Origin: Holothuria scabra
Lineage: Eukaryota > Echinodermata > Holothuroidea > Aspidochirotida > Holothuriidae
Assembly: GCA_037179385.1 (NCBI GenBank)
Contig: CM074179.1
Span: 75,567,719 to 75,631,718, forward strand
Reading direction: 5' to 3'
DNA: 64,000 nt
The notes under the pieces are model-generated. The model searched no databases and had not been told where the DNA came from. It saw only the letters and a list, made by a program, of their open reading frames with translations. The translations under genes were made by a program, and so were the position numbers. Positions 50,781 through 61,785 of the stretch are shown here, one piece after another; positions within the stretch are counted from its first letter, which is position 1; each line of letters opens with the position of its first letter.

Positions 50781-51046
50781 GGGGCTAGAGCAGTCACCCA
50801 AACTTGTAACAGTGTAGTAGACTGTCCATTTTCATGATTAGCAGTTAAGCGTGGCGTGACAATATTTTTACTCATCAAATGTGAAATAAACTACGAGAAA
50901 CTGCTTGGTTTATCTTGAATATGCAATATTAAAGTCATAAAATATAATGGATATTTGAAAAGAAATAAAATGAGAATTGTGGTCTTTAATTGTTGTTTCA
51001 AAATAATTTTTTTTGTGGGGGGGGGGGGGGCTGCTCTTGAGCTGTG
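50781..51046. mobile_element. MITE family C, copy 4
   Basis: The left end GGCTAGAGCAGTCACCC and right end GGGGGGCTGCTCTTGAGC are inverted. The interior matches the other three copies (GTGTAGTAGACTGTCC, CTTGAATATGCAATATT). Confidence 0.75.
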
Positions 51047-51959
51047 ACGTACACAAAATACGAAATGCCGTATTCTCCACATACCCAAAACTCTGGATCT
51101 AATCCATAGACATTTAGACCCCAAATATTGTTGTCATTTCACAATTTCCTAACCTAGCTGAGTCCATTAGAATGACTTTGAAAAACAAAGGAAAACGAAA
51201 ATGCTACGAACGGAAATATATTTCCGGCATTCATACGGCATCACTGTTTTGCTTGAAGGTTAGTCCAGGTCACTTTCGTTTTCTCAGAACTTTCCCCACA
51301 GGAGTACGGCAAGATGGGGTGTTTGCCCTTAAAATTCTGTCCACTGGATTGCTTCCTTTTCCTGAAAATACAAGTGTCAGTGCCCTGAAATAAGTATTTT
51401 CCCTGCTCTGGGAGAACTACAGCCCAGAACCCCGCCTTTTACGCCTACTACTTGACCGCATAACGCATAGCTCATATAATGACAGTGTTATATTTCAGCG
51501 GCGTCGATTCCGGTAGGAACGGTAGAAAGTACGTTCAGTCAACTTTTCGTATAGTGTTTCTAACTTAATTAAGAACCATAGACTCATCAATAAAAACCAT
51601 GTTAGTCACGTTCATGGCAAATGTTTTTCGATTTGCACAGCAAAAAATTCCAATGTTGTGTCTGTAAATAAGAATGCTCATCTTTCATGGTAATTAGAGG
51701 ACTTTAAGGGTCACGTGATAGCAATGTGAAAACCGATTTCATCTTCTTTATCCATAGTTAAAAACTAAAAATATTACCACGACGAAAAATATTGCAACCG
51801 ATTCTCTTGGCACACATCAGTAGGCCCGTCGCGGTGGCGGGGGATATCATTAGAGTAGCATCTCCCTAGTTGATATTTCCATAGGAGCATGGCCTAGCTA
51901 CAATACAAATCTATCGTTGCTTTAGACAAGTAGGAATATCTTTTCCAGCTGCTATATTC
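51047..51959. other. Gene-free stretch
   Basis: No recognisable gene. 51290-51450 has GCCC/AGTACGGC-type sequence loosely like MITE family D but without paired ends. Confidence 0.35.
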
Positions 51960-52208
51960 TACATCTATGCATTTGCAGCTTTTCTAAAGTCCTTCCGACT
52001 CTCCAGAAAACAGCCGTTCGCCGAAACCAAACTTTAAACTGCTTTCCGAAAAAGCTACTAAGTCCACTGAAGAAAAACACTGAACACTTGGCCAACCTCA
52101 TGGCCCTCAGAATATTTATATCATTGGCCTGTCATGTATGGCCCCATTCTAGACTGGATGAAGAACAGATACTACACATGATCTTAGCAAAAAGGACGAG
52201 AAGCAGAT
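51960..52208 (-). mobile_element. U2-snRNA-headed repeat, copy B
   Basis: On the minus strand 52208-52162 reads ATCTGCTTCTCGTCCTTTTT, GCTAAGATCATGTGTAGTAT, CTGTTCTT: the first ~47 bases of U2 snRNA with only about three differences. After that the sequence leaves U2 and follows the body shared with copy A (CATCCAGTCTAGAATGGGGC, ACATGACAGGCCA, GGTTTCGGCGAACGGC) to about 51960. The identical U2/body junction in both copies argues for a repeat family, not two independent pseudogenes. Confidence 0.82.
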
Positions 52209-52285
52209 CTGAAGCTTTGCCTTACCTTTTTCTTGTCCGGCCGACGGATTTGGACGATGTAGGTTGCAGCGAGGTGAACCTTTAA

Positions 52286-52654
52286 AAGTAGCGTGTTTAA
52301 AGGGGGCCGGGGGTACAGGCCCCCACCTCCGAAGTCAGTTGGGGGAAAGTCACTCAGTCGGGGGATATACGGGTTCGAAGGAGAGGAAAAGTTTGAAAAG
52401 ACACATTGAGCATTCAAACCTTAACCATACACCAGCCTCCCCCCCCCCCCAAAAAAAAGAGTGGTTGTCAAAGCCACCGAAAAATGACCTGGAAAATTCG
52501 GATAGCTCAAGTATGCCGACATGAGTTGGTCGCCAAGAACTGAATTGCAGAAAAGCAAAAAAAAAAAAAAAAAAAAAAAAGTCATCAAAATCCGTCCTGT
52601 CGGGGGAAACACAGGTTGTGTCCCCTCCCCTTCGAAATCCTGCACACGCCACTG
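52286..52654. mobile_element. hAT-like MITE with 8-bp near-duplication
   Basis: The right end (reversed) is CAGTGGCGTGTGCAGG; the left end is AAGTAGCGTGTTTAAAGG. Flanks ACCTTTAA (52278-52285) and ACCCTTAA (52655-52662). The interior has C-, A- and G-runs (52440-52460, 52557-52579). It is inserted 77 bp from the U2 repeat copy B. Confidence 0.75.
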
Positions 52655-52872
52655 ACCCTTAATAGACCGATAGTACCGATTTAATTGTTGGTATCCACAG
52701 ATTGAGCCCCTAATTAAAGATTGAGGATACTGTAGTAACAGCCGACAACAGTGGCTGTTTTCTTCCTAGCCACAGAACGATATCACAATATTCAACTTTT
52801 TCGCTAAAAATTGCAACCATTTTGCATTTTTTAATGGGGTACCCTGAACACAGAAAATAAAAATTGAGCCTC

Positions 52873-52954
52873 GATCGTTAAACTGAGTCGCGTTATCTCT
52901 ATAGTGCCCTATAGTGACTCACTATAGGGATAACTTGACTCAGTTTTACGACTG
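52873..52954. repeat. Foldback hairpin with a 23-nt palindromic tip
   Basis: Arms such as AAACTGAGTCGCGTTATCTC and (reversed) AAACTGAGTCAAGTTATCCC pair over about 34 bp. The tip CCCTATAGTGA C TCACTATAGGG is a perfect odd palindrome. Confidence 0.75.
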
Positions 52955-52962
52955 TGACTCAC

Positions 52963-53130
52963 TTTTGTATTGTCTACGAAGTTTCCGAAAAACAGGCTGT
53001 CTTCATTCACTTCAGCTGTCAGAAGAATACTGTTTTTGTCTCGAGCTAGTGCTATCAATATCATATCACTAATCTTGTAAGTACAATCTCTTTGGTGGTG
53101 CGCTTTCCTATGTGTCCACGATTTGTCCAT
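52963..53130 (-). CDS. Possible start exon of an unidentified gene
   Basis: ATG at 53130, 56 codons, then ACAAAA|GTGAGT donor. The encoded stretch (SDMILIALARDKNSILLTAE then VNEDSLFFGNFVD) has the hydrophobic/acidic alternation of a folded domain. The donor overlaps the arm of the adjacent foldback repeat. I recognise no family and no following exon. Confidence 0.3.
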
Positions 53131-54580
53131 AACACTTTACCATAACCAGAAATGAACGATATCGGTAACATTGACAGAAGATTACACTATCATGAAAACT
53201 GTACTGCTAAGTTAGATAGGGTGTTCAATCACGTCACCTTTAGCAGGAAGTAAGAACTCGGATAACTATAGCAGCCTCTTCATATTAATTGCTTAATTTC
53301 ACATTCTCATGTAAGATTTTTCTTAAGGAGCATTGAATTGTTCATACTGCTTACCTTGAAAAGAAGAAACACCAGTCACATATATAGGCTCAAAATATCT
53401 GCTTCAAATGATCAATGTACAAATTGTTCTGTATTGTAGCAAACGCACCACTATACCACAAGAACCATGTTGCTCAGTAAAGCATTTTTCTAGTTGGGCA
53501 AGTCTTACAGGCTATTACAGCAAACTGCTGCTGCCCTCAACTTAAAATAACATGTACGGGTAGACGTTTTACCTTAACCAGAATTCAACTCATTGAGTTG
53601 ATGGCGATTGCTCAATGAAGGTATTAGGGGTACTACCACGTGAAATGCTTAATATTCAAGTTTGCTTTCCAATAGTTACGGATAATGTTAAATATTTTCA
53701 AGTTTGTGGTGTCCTGAATTGTTACGGTTTTGTGCATAATTTTAAGAGTGTCCGGTCACGAATTTTTGAAAACCGAATTGAAGCGTTGAGTACTCCTTCA
53801 TAAAACAGTATTTGTGTTTAGGATGATATTGGGGCTGGCTAAGTTTGACCATTTATCATTGGTATGTGAAGAAAACTGAAGGCATTTGGAAAACGTTGGT
53901 GAATTTCATGTAACATCATCATGGCCACCATTAAAGACCGTGGGATGCTTGCCTTAACGAATTGATTGGGAACTGCGCCGTAAAACTCCTTCTAATTAAT
54001 TAACTCATCTAACTTCATCACAGCCAAGAGACAGCTAAACCAGACCTGTTCTTTTTTCTTGAAGTTGCGTATAGCATTCTTTCTTATGAAAAGTCTATAC
54101 CCTCTAAATTCACCCGGTCTTATACTTTGTTGTTGTTATTAGTTAATCACCAGTAGTTATGAATACACTTTGGCCATTTGGGGAGTCCTGTATCAGTTTT
54201 TGTGTCGTAAGTACAAGAATGGTTTTTTATAATGTTGCCCAGTAATCCACAAATATTCTGTAACAATCAGTCTTGTGTCAAAACTTGGCACTCTCTATCT
54301 CTTTGTGACATAACACCTACAACTAGGGAAGTCATGTGTAACATACCCCACCCCTCCCTGGGTATGCCTTCTGGTTGAACTATTTTCTGTATTTCAGTGA
54401 TGACATTGAACTGTAACCAATATTTCATTGTAATTGCCAGAAGAGTTTTACAAATCAATCCAAAACAAAAGAAGGAGTAAACAACCAGCTCAAAAGTTTA
54501 CATTATGGGCTTAAATATGTCTTTATTTTTAACTTGTAGTGCAAAAAATGGCAGTTATGGGTTAACCTGAAGAGTGTGGG
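53131..54580. other. Gene-free stretch with a SINE tail
   Basis: 53925-54010 is the 3' part of the main SINE (TTAACGAATTGATTGGGAAC, GCCGTAAAACTCCTTC). No gene recognised. Confidence 0.4.
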
Positions 54581-54716
54581 CATAGGCGTAGGGGCAGGGG
54601 TAATTTTCTATGAGGGGGCAAGAGTATTTCTTGCTTGAATAATGTCATCGTTCACTATGTGTTGCCCAAATAGACCAACTGCTTTTGCCCGAATTGCATC
54701 TCCCCATACGCCTATG
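54581..54716. mobile_element. Short MITE family D, copy 2, perfect 8-bp duplication
   Basis: Exact AGTGTGGG on both sides (54573-54580, 54717-54724). Inverted ends CATAGGCGTAGGGG and (reversed) CATAGGCGTATGGGG. 136 bp, interior shared with 36292-36450. Confidence 0.92.
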
Positions 54717-54724
54717 AGTGTGGG

Positions 54725-55971
54725 AGGTTACCTCTGGTAGATGCTTCTTCTCATATTCTGCACACTAGGCTGAGTTGGTTTAAAGAGTCTGTCTTTGAAA
54801 GCAAGGAATTATTTTGATAGCAGGATTATTTTAAGAGCCTGGTTATCAGGGCCGGCTGCAGTCCGGGCAAAAACTTTGGGGTGGGGGGGGGGGGGGTTCA
54901 CGCACCATAGAGCTCCACCATCATTTAGCATGTGGTGTACGTACGGTTTGGAAGTCTCGGGGCACAGAGGTTGCCCCTGTCTCCCTCGGGCTACCTATAC
55001 GCCGCCATGGTTATGCCTGCAACCAAAAGTAGTAAAGTATGGTCGCAATATTTTGAGTAAATTGTGTTTGAATACTCTCAATAGCATCTTCTCTTGATAG
55101 TGGGATGATTCAATTGGTTTTTTATCCTTATCATTTTGACTTCTAATCTCCTAGTATCATTTTAATGGGTCTATGTCGGTACTTTATTACACTAAGTGAA
55201 TGGCGTAGAAGCCCTAGCGCTACAGGACATGGGCAGTAGAATAGCGGAATCTTCGGCCAAAATTCACTCACAAATGTAAGGTTCTGGCAATTTTTTCGGT
55301 TTTGTGCTGTCTCGGCATCGCTCCTCCCCTATCTAACACTTCGGCCCCATTTTTTTTACTCTTTTTTCACAACACTGCGTTAATCGTCTGTCAACCATTG
55401 CTCACAGTACAAGGTTTCTTTTTTGGTGGCGCTATAAGGGTTCTAGCAATATGGCGCCGATGGACAACAATGCTTACACAATGGGTTACCCAATCCAGTA
55501 ATATAGATCAGTGGTGGCGACCAGCTACGGATAGGACGTACACGTTACATGCTATGATCGACCATGGAAGTACTACCTAGGTAGTACTTCCATGCTATAT
55601 GACACAGCATACAGCTGTATAACTCACAGCAAGCAAAAAAAAAAAAAAAAAAACAAGGCCTAACGTTAGGGTACCGATGGCCTGTACAGTATGTTGTTGC
55701 TCGCCGGAGCAAATGTAGCAGTCTGCACCTTTCAACCTAAGAAAACGTCTTCGGTTACTGGAAAGAGATAAAAAGGAGGGTATGGTGTAAATCATGGTTT
55801 ATTTGGGTCAAGTGAAGCCACCGACGTAAGCGATTTAACGCTCTAACGACTGACAGGCAACACTGGCCCTTGTAAACAATTAGGCCTATCCTAACTTGTT
55901 AGTCCTCGTATAAAGGACTAGGCTAGGCCTTTGCAACTGTATGGACGGTCGCGTAATTGCTCCCAATAGTA
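54725..55971. other. Gene-free stretch with a 32-bp palindrome
   Basis: G-run at 54886-54896. The 55500-55562 segment is shared with 33470-33590. 55563-55594 is a perfect 32-bp palindrome (half CATGGAAGTACTACCT). A 20-base A-run at 55637-55652. No gene recognised. Confidence 0.5.
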
Positions 55972-56849
55972 GTTAGTTTCCGCCCTTGCTATTTTCCGCC
56001 CCTTCAAAACCTTGTTTTCCGCCCCTTTTATTTTTAGCAGAAAACATCTTTTTGGGAGGCAAAAAGTAATGGAATGGAATATGATTTCAGTGGCACTTTT
56101 GTCAAATGAAGATTCCATCAATCTTTCCCTAAAGTTTCAAACTTCATCGATGTCTTTTTACCATTCAAGGTGACGGCCATGTTGACGTCTCTCCAAAAAA
56201 CATTCTCACTGTAGACTTCAGTATACTAATCTGTACTTATGTACAGGTATACGGTATTCAGTGCTGTGAACAATTGTTCACACAATCAGCATAAGCCTAC
56301 CTATACAGTATACTATAGACAAGCGGACTACTTAGCCTATATAGTGGTTGGTTCTAAGTTCGAACAGGTTCTTAATTCGAACACCTCATTAAAATGGAAT
56401 ACTTATTCACTGATCGATGCAAAATAACTGTCAATTTTTACCATACCATATGGAGCAATAACTATTTCTTCATGATGTTTCAAGTAATTGAAGAAAATAC
56501 CATCTTATGACTGTTACATGAATGATTTTAATTAGGTGTTCGAATTTAGAACCTGTTCGAAGTTTGAACCTACCATTATACATAAAAAAATTGGAGTCTG
56601 TGACTAGACTTTCAGTTTAGAAAAAAAGGTCATACAATTCATTCTTTTGTTGAGAATACTGAAAATTTTTTAGGCCTATCCACAAATTTCATTTTTTTCT
56701 TGTTCTTGGATTTGAAATTTGAAGTTAACAGTTATTTTTAACACATGTAAATTCAAACATTACTTTCCGCCCTAGCCTAGGCCTAGGCCTAAGTAAGATA
56801 TGTAGGGGCGGAAAGTAACAGGCAGAAAGTAGCGAGTGCAGAAACTAAC
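55972..56849. mobile_element. TIR transposon 'GTTAGTTTC', copy 1 (interrupted)
   Basis: The ends GTTAGTTTCCGCCCTTGCTA and (reversed) GTTAGTTTCTGCACTCGCTA are each followed by further TTTCCGCCCC blocks. The interior matches 57325-57910 in reverse orientation, apart from the nested MITE B. No transposase. Confidence 0.88.
56342..56578. mobile_element. MITE family B, complete copy nested in copy 1
   Basis: The ends TAGTGGTTGGTTCTAAGTTC and (reversed) TAATGGTAGGTTCAAACTTC continue into a shared CGAACAGGTTCT.AATTCG block, an inverted repeat of about 44 bp. TA on both sides. The inverted copy at 57325-57910 keeps the empty site. Confidence 0.92.
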
Positions 56850-56984
56850 AGACCCCCTCCCAATACATGTACATAGCCCTTACTCCTGCGTATGGTAATA
56901 GTGGGATGATTTATCTTCAGTTTTAACAATCCAAACAGTTTGTCCTCTTAAAACGACTGTCGGCCCTAAAATCTCAATTTTTTT

Positions 56985-57200
56985 TAGCTTCAGCTTTTAG
57001 GGTCCAGCTCTCCAGGCATTACCATTCTAATAGCTTTACAAATATACCAACCAATAAGGACTGCTACAAATACAGTTTCTTTCCTCGGACCGTCAGAGAC
57101 TGGAACCTACTCTCCCAGAACATTACAGATCTCGAGGACCCCAAGCAGTTCAAGAGCGCAGCCTTGAGGATCCTCAGACGGGACGACTAAGTACATGCGC
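56985..57200 (+). mobile_element. Non-LTR retrotransposon, 3'-terminal fragment 2
   Basis: A plus-strand frame encodes YKYSFFPRTVRDWNLLSQN then DLEDPKQFKSAALRILRRDD and a TAA at about 57188. The YK.SFFPRT.RDWN.L motif marks the C-terminus of ORF2 in RTE/CR1-like LINEs. It sits between the two inverted transposon copies and is truncated on its 5' side. Confidence 0.82.
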
Positions 57201-57324
57201 ACACTCAACCCTGCATGTTTGACTCCACCAGGAGTGTTGTGCAGTATTTTTCCAGATCCAGATCCAAATTCAGACATAGGCCTATCTTGAAAATGCAACC
57301 GATGTTCGTTAATTTCCTCCCTTG

Positions 57325-57910
57325 GTAGTTTCCGTCCGTTACTTTCCGCCCCTAAAAACCTTAGGGTGGAAAGTAATGTTTGAACTTACATGTGTTAAAA
57401 ACAACTTTTAATTTTTAATTTCAAATCAAAGTGCAAAACAGCAATGAAATGTATTGATAGGCCTAAAACTTTTTCAGAATTCTCGTCGAAAAGAATGAAT
57501 TGTAAGATCTTTTTGTACATATCAAGTATCGTCACAGACTTCTGTTATTTTTACGTATAAGTAGTCCGTGTGTCTATAGGTAGGCCTACGCTGAATGTGT
57601 GAACAGTTGTTCACAGCACTGAATGAGGTATACCTGTACGTAAGTACGTATACTATAGTCTACAGTGAGAATGTAGCTTGGTAAGACGGCAACATGGTAT
57701 GGATAGGTGTCGCATTGAATAGTAAAAGACATCGATAAAGTTTGAAACTTTAAGGGAAAGTTGATGGAATCTTCATGTGACAAAAGTATCACTGATATCA
57801 CATTTTATTCCATTACTTTCCGCCCCCCAAAAAGATGTTTTCTGCTAAGAATTAAAAGGGCGGAAAACACCTTTTCAGAGGGGCGGAAAGTAGCGAGGGC
57901 AGAAACTAAC
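57325..57910. mobile_element. TIR transposon 'GTTAGTTTC', copy 2 (inverted, uninterrupted)
   Basis: 586 bp with ends GGTAGTTTCCGTCC and (reversed) GTTAGTTTCTGCCCTCGCTA. Its sequence from 57910 down to 57325 aligns with 55972 up to 56849 without the 237-bp nested MITE. Confidence 0.88.
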
Positions 57911-59557
57911 TGTAACCTGGCCACACACACGCTGACACTGCAACGACATAATCTGATGAACAGTCCTATACACAGAACTGTTTCAAAATACTTTTGCAGC
58001 GATTTTTGAATTCTTGATACTGTAAGTTAACACTGTACTGTACAGTACCTGTAGCCTTCAAAGGCTTTATTCTCTTACACCAGAGCTGTTCCAATTCTCT
58101 TAACCTACAGTACAGTGTAGGGCTGTGCATTTTCGGTTAATTCACTATCCGTTTAACCGATTTTATTAATCGGCGGTTAACCGTTTAACCGAAAATGACG
58201 TAATGTTCACACAACAACAGAAAGTCAACATTTCCAAAGAGCGCCATCACTTTTGTACAGGAAAGTACAAGTCTAAAAATGGCGCCATAAGTCATGTTCG
58301 CCCATGTAAGTATGTGGCAAAAATGTTGGTATTTTGCGCTGAGTTTATATCATATTTTCACAGTAAAAACCCATCCCGCATTTACTGAAGCTTTCTTCAG
58401 ACCATGTGCACTTTTTAAAATTCCACCAACAGTTGTATTCCCGTCTGACCCTATGTTACATTGTCAGTTATTTCATGAAACACTCCCACACCGCTGTTTT
58501 GATGCAGCTTCCTTGCGATGCAGTCAGTGTTCAATACAGATACGCCAGGAATGAATGTGCATGTTCGCTCCGGTCGCGTCACGGTGTATTCAGAGTACAA
58601 AAGAACCTTTGAATACGGCGCTCCTTCAATGGGGATTATCTGCTGCCCGGTATACCGAGGTGGCTTTGTGTTTGAGGAGGGAAGTCCCTTTGTGTCCGCA
58701 GGTTGCTTCTGTGATAGCAAACCTTGCCTAAGTTGTCTTGTGTAAAAAGTCAGTAATCGATTTTTCTTTCATACCTATACCACGGAAATAGCCGTCACTA
58801 AATAGTAGCAGTAGCCTATATCGGAAAAAAGTGGTAGACTTACCGTACTGCGTGAATGTGACCTGGAATGAATTGAAGTTAAAAACTTTCATACTAGCGA
58901 TCTTTGGGAAAGGTTAAAAAATTCTAATGCAGGTTCAATATGTTTAAGATTGTTAACAGGTATTGACATAAATTTTAATTCTCTTTGAGTCCTGATGTCT
59001 GAATGTACTCTCTCCTGAGTTATTAGCACATTTTTACTTAGTCACGAAGAAACAATTTAAAGTTCCGTAAATTTGCCGATATGCAAGCAATGGGAATGGT
59101 GCTGTGCATGCACGATCATAAGAAAGCTTGTCAACATTTCTGTTATCATAGTGTTATGTACGTGATTACAAATACGCATATTAAGCGGCATATATAACCC
59201 GGTTGGGTCTACCCGATGTTCTTGGGGTTCATTGTGCCCAATGCTCCCCGTTTTCGTATATTTCGGTGATTTGAATATGATTGCCAGGTTCATTATTCCC
59301 AGGGTTTGATGTTCCCAGAAGTGCGTATGTTCCGAAAAGTTGGGAACAGCGAACCTTGGGAACAGTGACATAGACCCCCTCCGCAGCTGAATGCGTTAAC
59401 AAAATCTGCAATTTGAGTTTGCTACTGCTATTTTTCATACAATGAATGTTACTTTTCCGCATCCTTGGGTTTGGGAACTAGGGCCAATTCTCTGAAGTTC
59501 GGATTGGAAAGTTACTGTTATATTTGGCCGTATTTAGTTTATAAATAGCCATCTGCG
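57911..59557. other. Gene-free stretch with a hAT-like fragment
   Basis: 58118-58200 begins AGGGCTGTGCATTTTCGG and has repeated GGTTAACCGTTTAACCG motifs, typical of hAT terminal regions. Overlapping ORFs at 58294-58745 exist on both strands, and none has a recognised domain. Confidence 0.4.
59540..59547 (+). promoter_or_regulatory. TATA-box-like element
   Basis: TATAAATA 10 bases upstream of the ATG at 59558. This is too close for normal TATA-driven initiation upstream of that ATG; either the site is not used or the exon is spliced to an upstream leader. Confidence 0.3.
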
Positions 59558-59624
59558 ATGTTCAGGATGATTATCCCTGTCTGCTTCACCCTGCTTCTTC
59601 TGCCCATTGCTTCCTCGACAAAGG
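59558..59624 (+). CDS. Signal-peptide first exon of an unidentified secreted/membrane protein
   Basis: ATG at 59558, 22 codons: MFRMIIPVCFTLLLLPIASS then TK, one spare base, and a strong donor AAGG|GTAAGC. A short basic n-region, a 13-residue hydrophobic core and a small-residue c-region (IASS) fit a cleavable signal peptide. The next exon is not established; candidates are in 60540-60805 and at 61688-61785, but phases do not link cleanly (the next exon must supply two bases). Confidence 0.45.
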
Positions 59625-60539
59625 GTAAGCCTACGCTGTTAATTTTTTTATCAATCCCTTGATGAGCACCGTCAATATGTAAATTATCCCTTCATGGTTT
59701 TTTATTTGAAACTTTTTAAGGTCAATACGTACGTGTAGCCTCTATTTCCATCACTTGCTGTCACCTTTCCCAGGAATTTTAATACGACTTCCCGCGATCA
59801 TTTTCAGCACTTTCACAACATTTTTTCAAATGTCCTTCTTTGCAAATTGAAGGATGAAAATTATTAAAATGTTCGATACATAAAGTATAAAAAGTTCGCC
59901 ACAGGCTATATAGGCCTACTAGACGACCACCGCCCTATATATTGAATAACCCTATTTATCAACCTTACCTGCCGACATCCACATATCTTCCGACATTTAA
60001 CACGCTTTGCTTTTTTAGCCATGTACATGATTTGAATATTTAAGGGGCAGCTTCCTCCCACCCTCCACACAAGCTACAGCCCTGGCACTACCGAACATAA
60101 AACAGCCGCGATGCATGCCAATTTTGCAATTTTTGGAAGGTTTCCAAACGTTCGACTTGTTACTAAGTAACTGAGTGCCCTTGGCACTCGGCCCGAATAT
60201 CGTCCCTAGCAATAACTTACAAGCAGGTTTGCTAGTTTCAAAGGCGGAGCAGCAAACATCGTCCAGCATCAGAAACCGAGAAAATAGCTGGGACGACCTT
60301 GGGAGGGGGTAGGTGTCGTTTTTATCTACCCATTACATGCGCTGGAGACAAGAGCCCATTTTCAGCTGGAGTCTTTAACAACATTTACTGCTAATCAAGC
60401 AAGAACAGGCTGTTTTCTTCCTTGGAAACCAATAAACTAAAGCTGAAGATTTCAAACTATACATGAAAGTGTCTTACCACAGATAAAGTTTATAAATTCC
60501 ACACAAAAGCAGGTTACATACAATCCAAATTAAATCCGA

Positions 60540-60805
60540 TTAAATCCAACTGACGTTAATCTCGTCAACAAGGGCGGACACATAATTCTGAAAGCCTAGG
60601 GCCAAACCTACATTGTGGTACTTGGACGATCTCACGGCAAGCAGCGCCGTGCACTGGTCAGGAGAGTTGCAGGTACTGCCACAAACTTGCTCTGATTTAA
60701 TGCAAACACAAAATATGAAGTGCGTCTGTGGTGAAAATGTTGTCATCTGTTTACAACAAAACATGAAAGCAGGACCGATCTCCCAGGGTTCAGAAATGCC
60801 CTAGA
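60540..60805. other. Cys-rich open region, strand unresolved
   Basis: Both strands have long open frames with ordered cysteines: plus CSDLMQTQNMKCVCGENVVIC, flanked by LWYLDDLTASSAVHWSGEL (60605-60802); minus CVCIKSEQVCGSTC then SPDQCTALLAVRSSK. Acceptor/donor-like signals exist on each strand. It may hold a real exon of a small secreted protein, given the signal-peptide exon 0.9 kb upstream on the plus strand, but I cannot decide. Confidence 0.3.
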
Positions 60806-61687
60806 ATTTGTCTGTCAATCATACGTACACTTCACACAGCTGGTCACTGACTCTTCTTTCACACGCGCTGCGTACCTTTCATGTTTACCGCTCTCAGACC
60901 CTTTGTCGCATTGTGCAGCAAAGTCTAGAATCTTCCCGCCACTTCGGCGCCTTGTGACCTGTAAACTGAAACTATTTTGCCCTGATTTTAAAATCGGGAT
61001 AAAAGCAGTACAGAGACTACATCGTACGCAAAACAAATATTTCTCAGGAGATGACACATTAATCTTTCCAACCATGATATTTAGGTCTTTGTGTCTTGTA
61101 TGGATAGCTGTTAATCGTAAACTGAAAAGTGTTTAGAAAAAGTTTTGAATGCAACATTTCATCACAACCGAAAGCGTACCGTACATAGCAAGTTTTACTG
61201 TGCATGGCACAACGTTCAATATATTTGCAAGATACAGCTGCCGCGCCGATACCCCCAGCCACGATGAATCGTGCTCACTGATTGGTTTATAAGTGTCATG
61301 GAATGAAGTACAATTGTGCATTGCAAGTAAGTGTGAGCGACTTCGCTAAAATACAGTATCCCTTTTAGGCACAAACTGGGACTAGCTGAATTTGAAGTTA
61401 ATTCGCTTCTTTAGAAACACGCTGTGTCAATGTGTTAGCAAAGCCTGCGGGCAGTTGTTTTCATAAAGAATGCTCGAGGGCTGAGTGAGCAATTAGGGCG
61501 GGGTGTCAGTGCATCTCCCTGCATCAAGCTGGGGAAGGGTGAAGATAAGACTTTCTTGCTGGAAAATAAATGTTGCTCCAGTCCCACTATAGCAGAGAAG
61601 ATTGGAGGGGTGGGGGAGGGGGCGCGAAAGTTTTGACAGTGATTGGTGGACTCAGTAAGCGGTGTACATTGATGCTTTCCTCTCCAG

Positions 61688-61785
61688 TTCGTACTTCTGA
61701 AACGTACTCAATTCGCATGGAATTTAATGGAATATGACTACTATTTTCTTTGGACTAGACATCCTTTTCCACACGACGCTAACGG
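61688..61785 (+). CDS. Possible internal exon
   Basis: 98 nt between a strong acceptor TGCTTTCCTCTCCAG (AG 61686-61687) and donor ACGG|GTAAGA (GT 61786-61787). In phase 0 it encodes KRTQFAWNLMEYDYYFLWT then RHPFPHDANG. Both splice sites are convincing. Family unknown; phase 0 does not fit the 59558 exon directly. Confidence 0.35.

Noticed and set aside
52184..52652. ORFs of 74-100 codons around 52400
   Set aside because: They run through G-, A- and C-homopolymers of the hAT-like MITE and encode poly-Phe and poly-Gly stretches.
52905..52940. T7 promoter/vector contamination (TCACTATAGGG)
   Set aside because: The match stops before the T7-specific TAATACGAC part and is explained by the local palindrome and foldback arms.
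58451..58745. Gene at 58451-58745
   Set aside because: Both strands are open over the same stretch and neither gives a recognisable domain or paired splice sites; likely part of a hAT-like fragment region.
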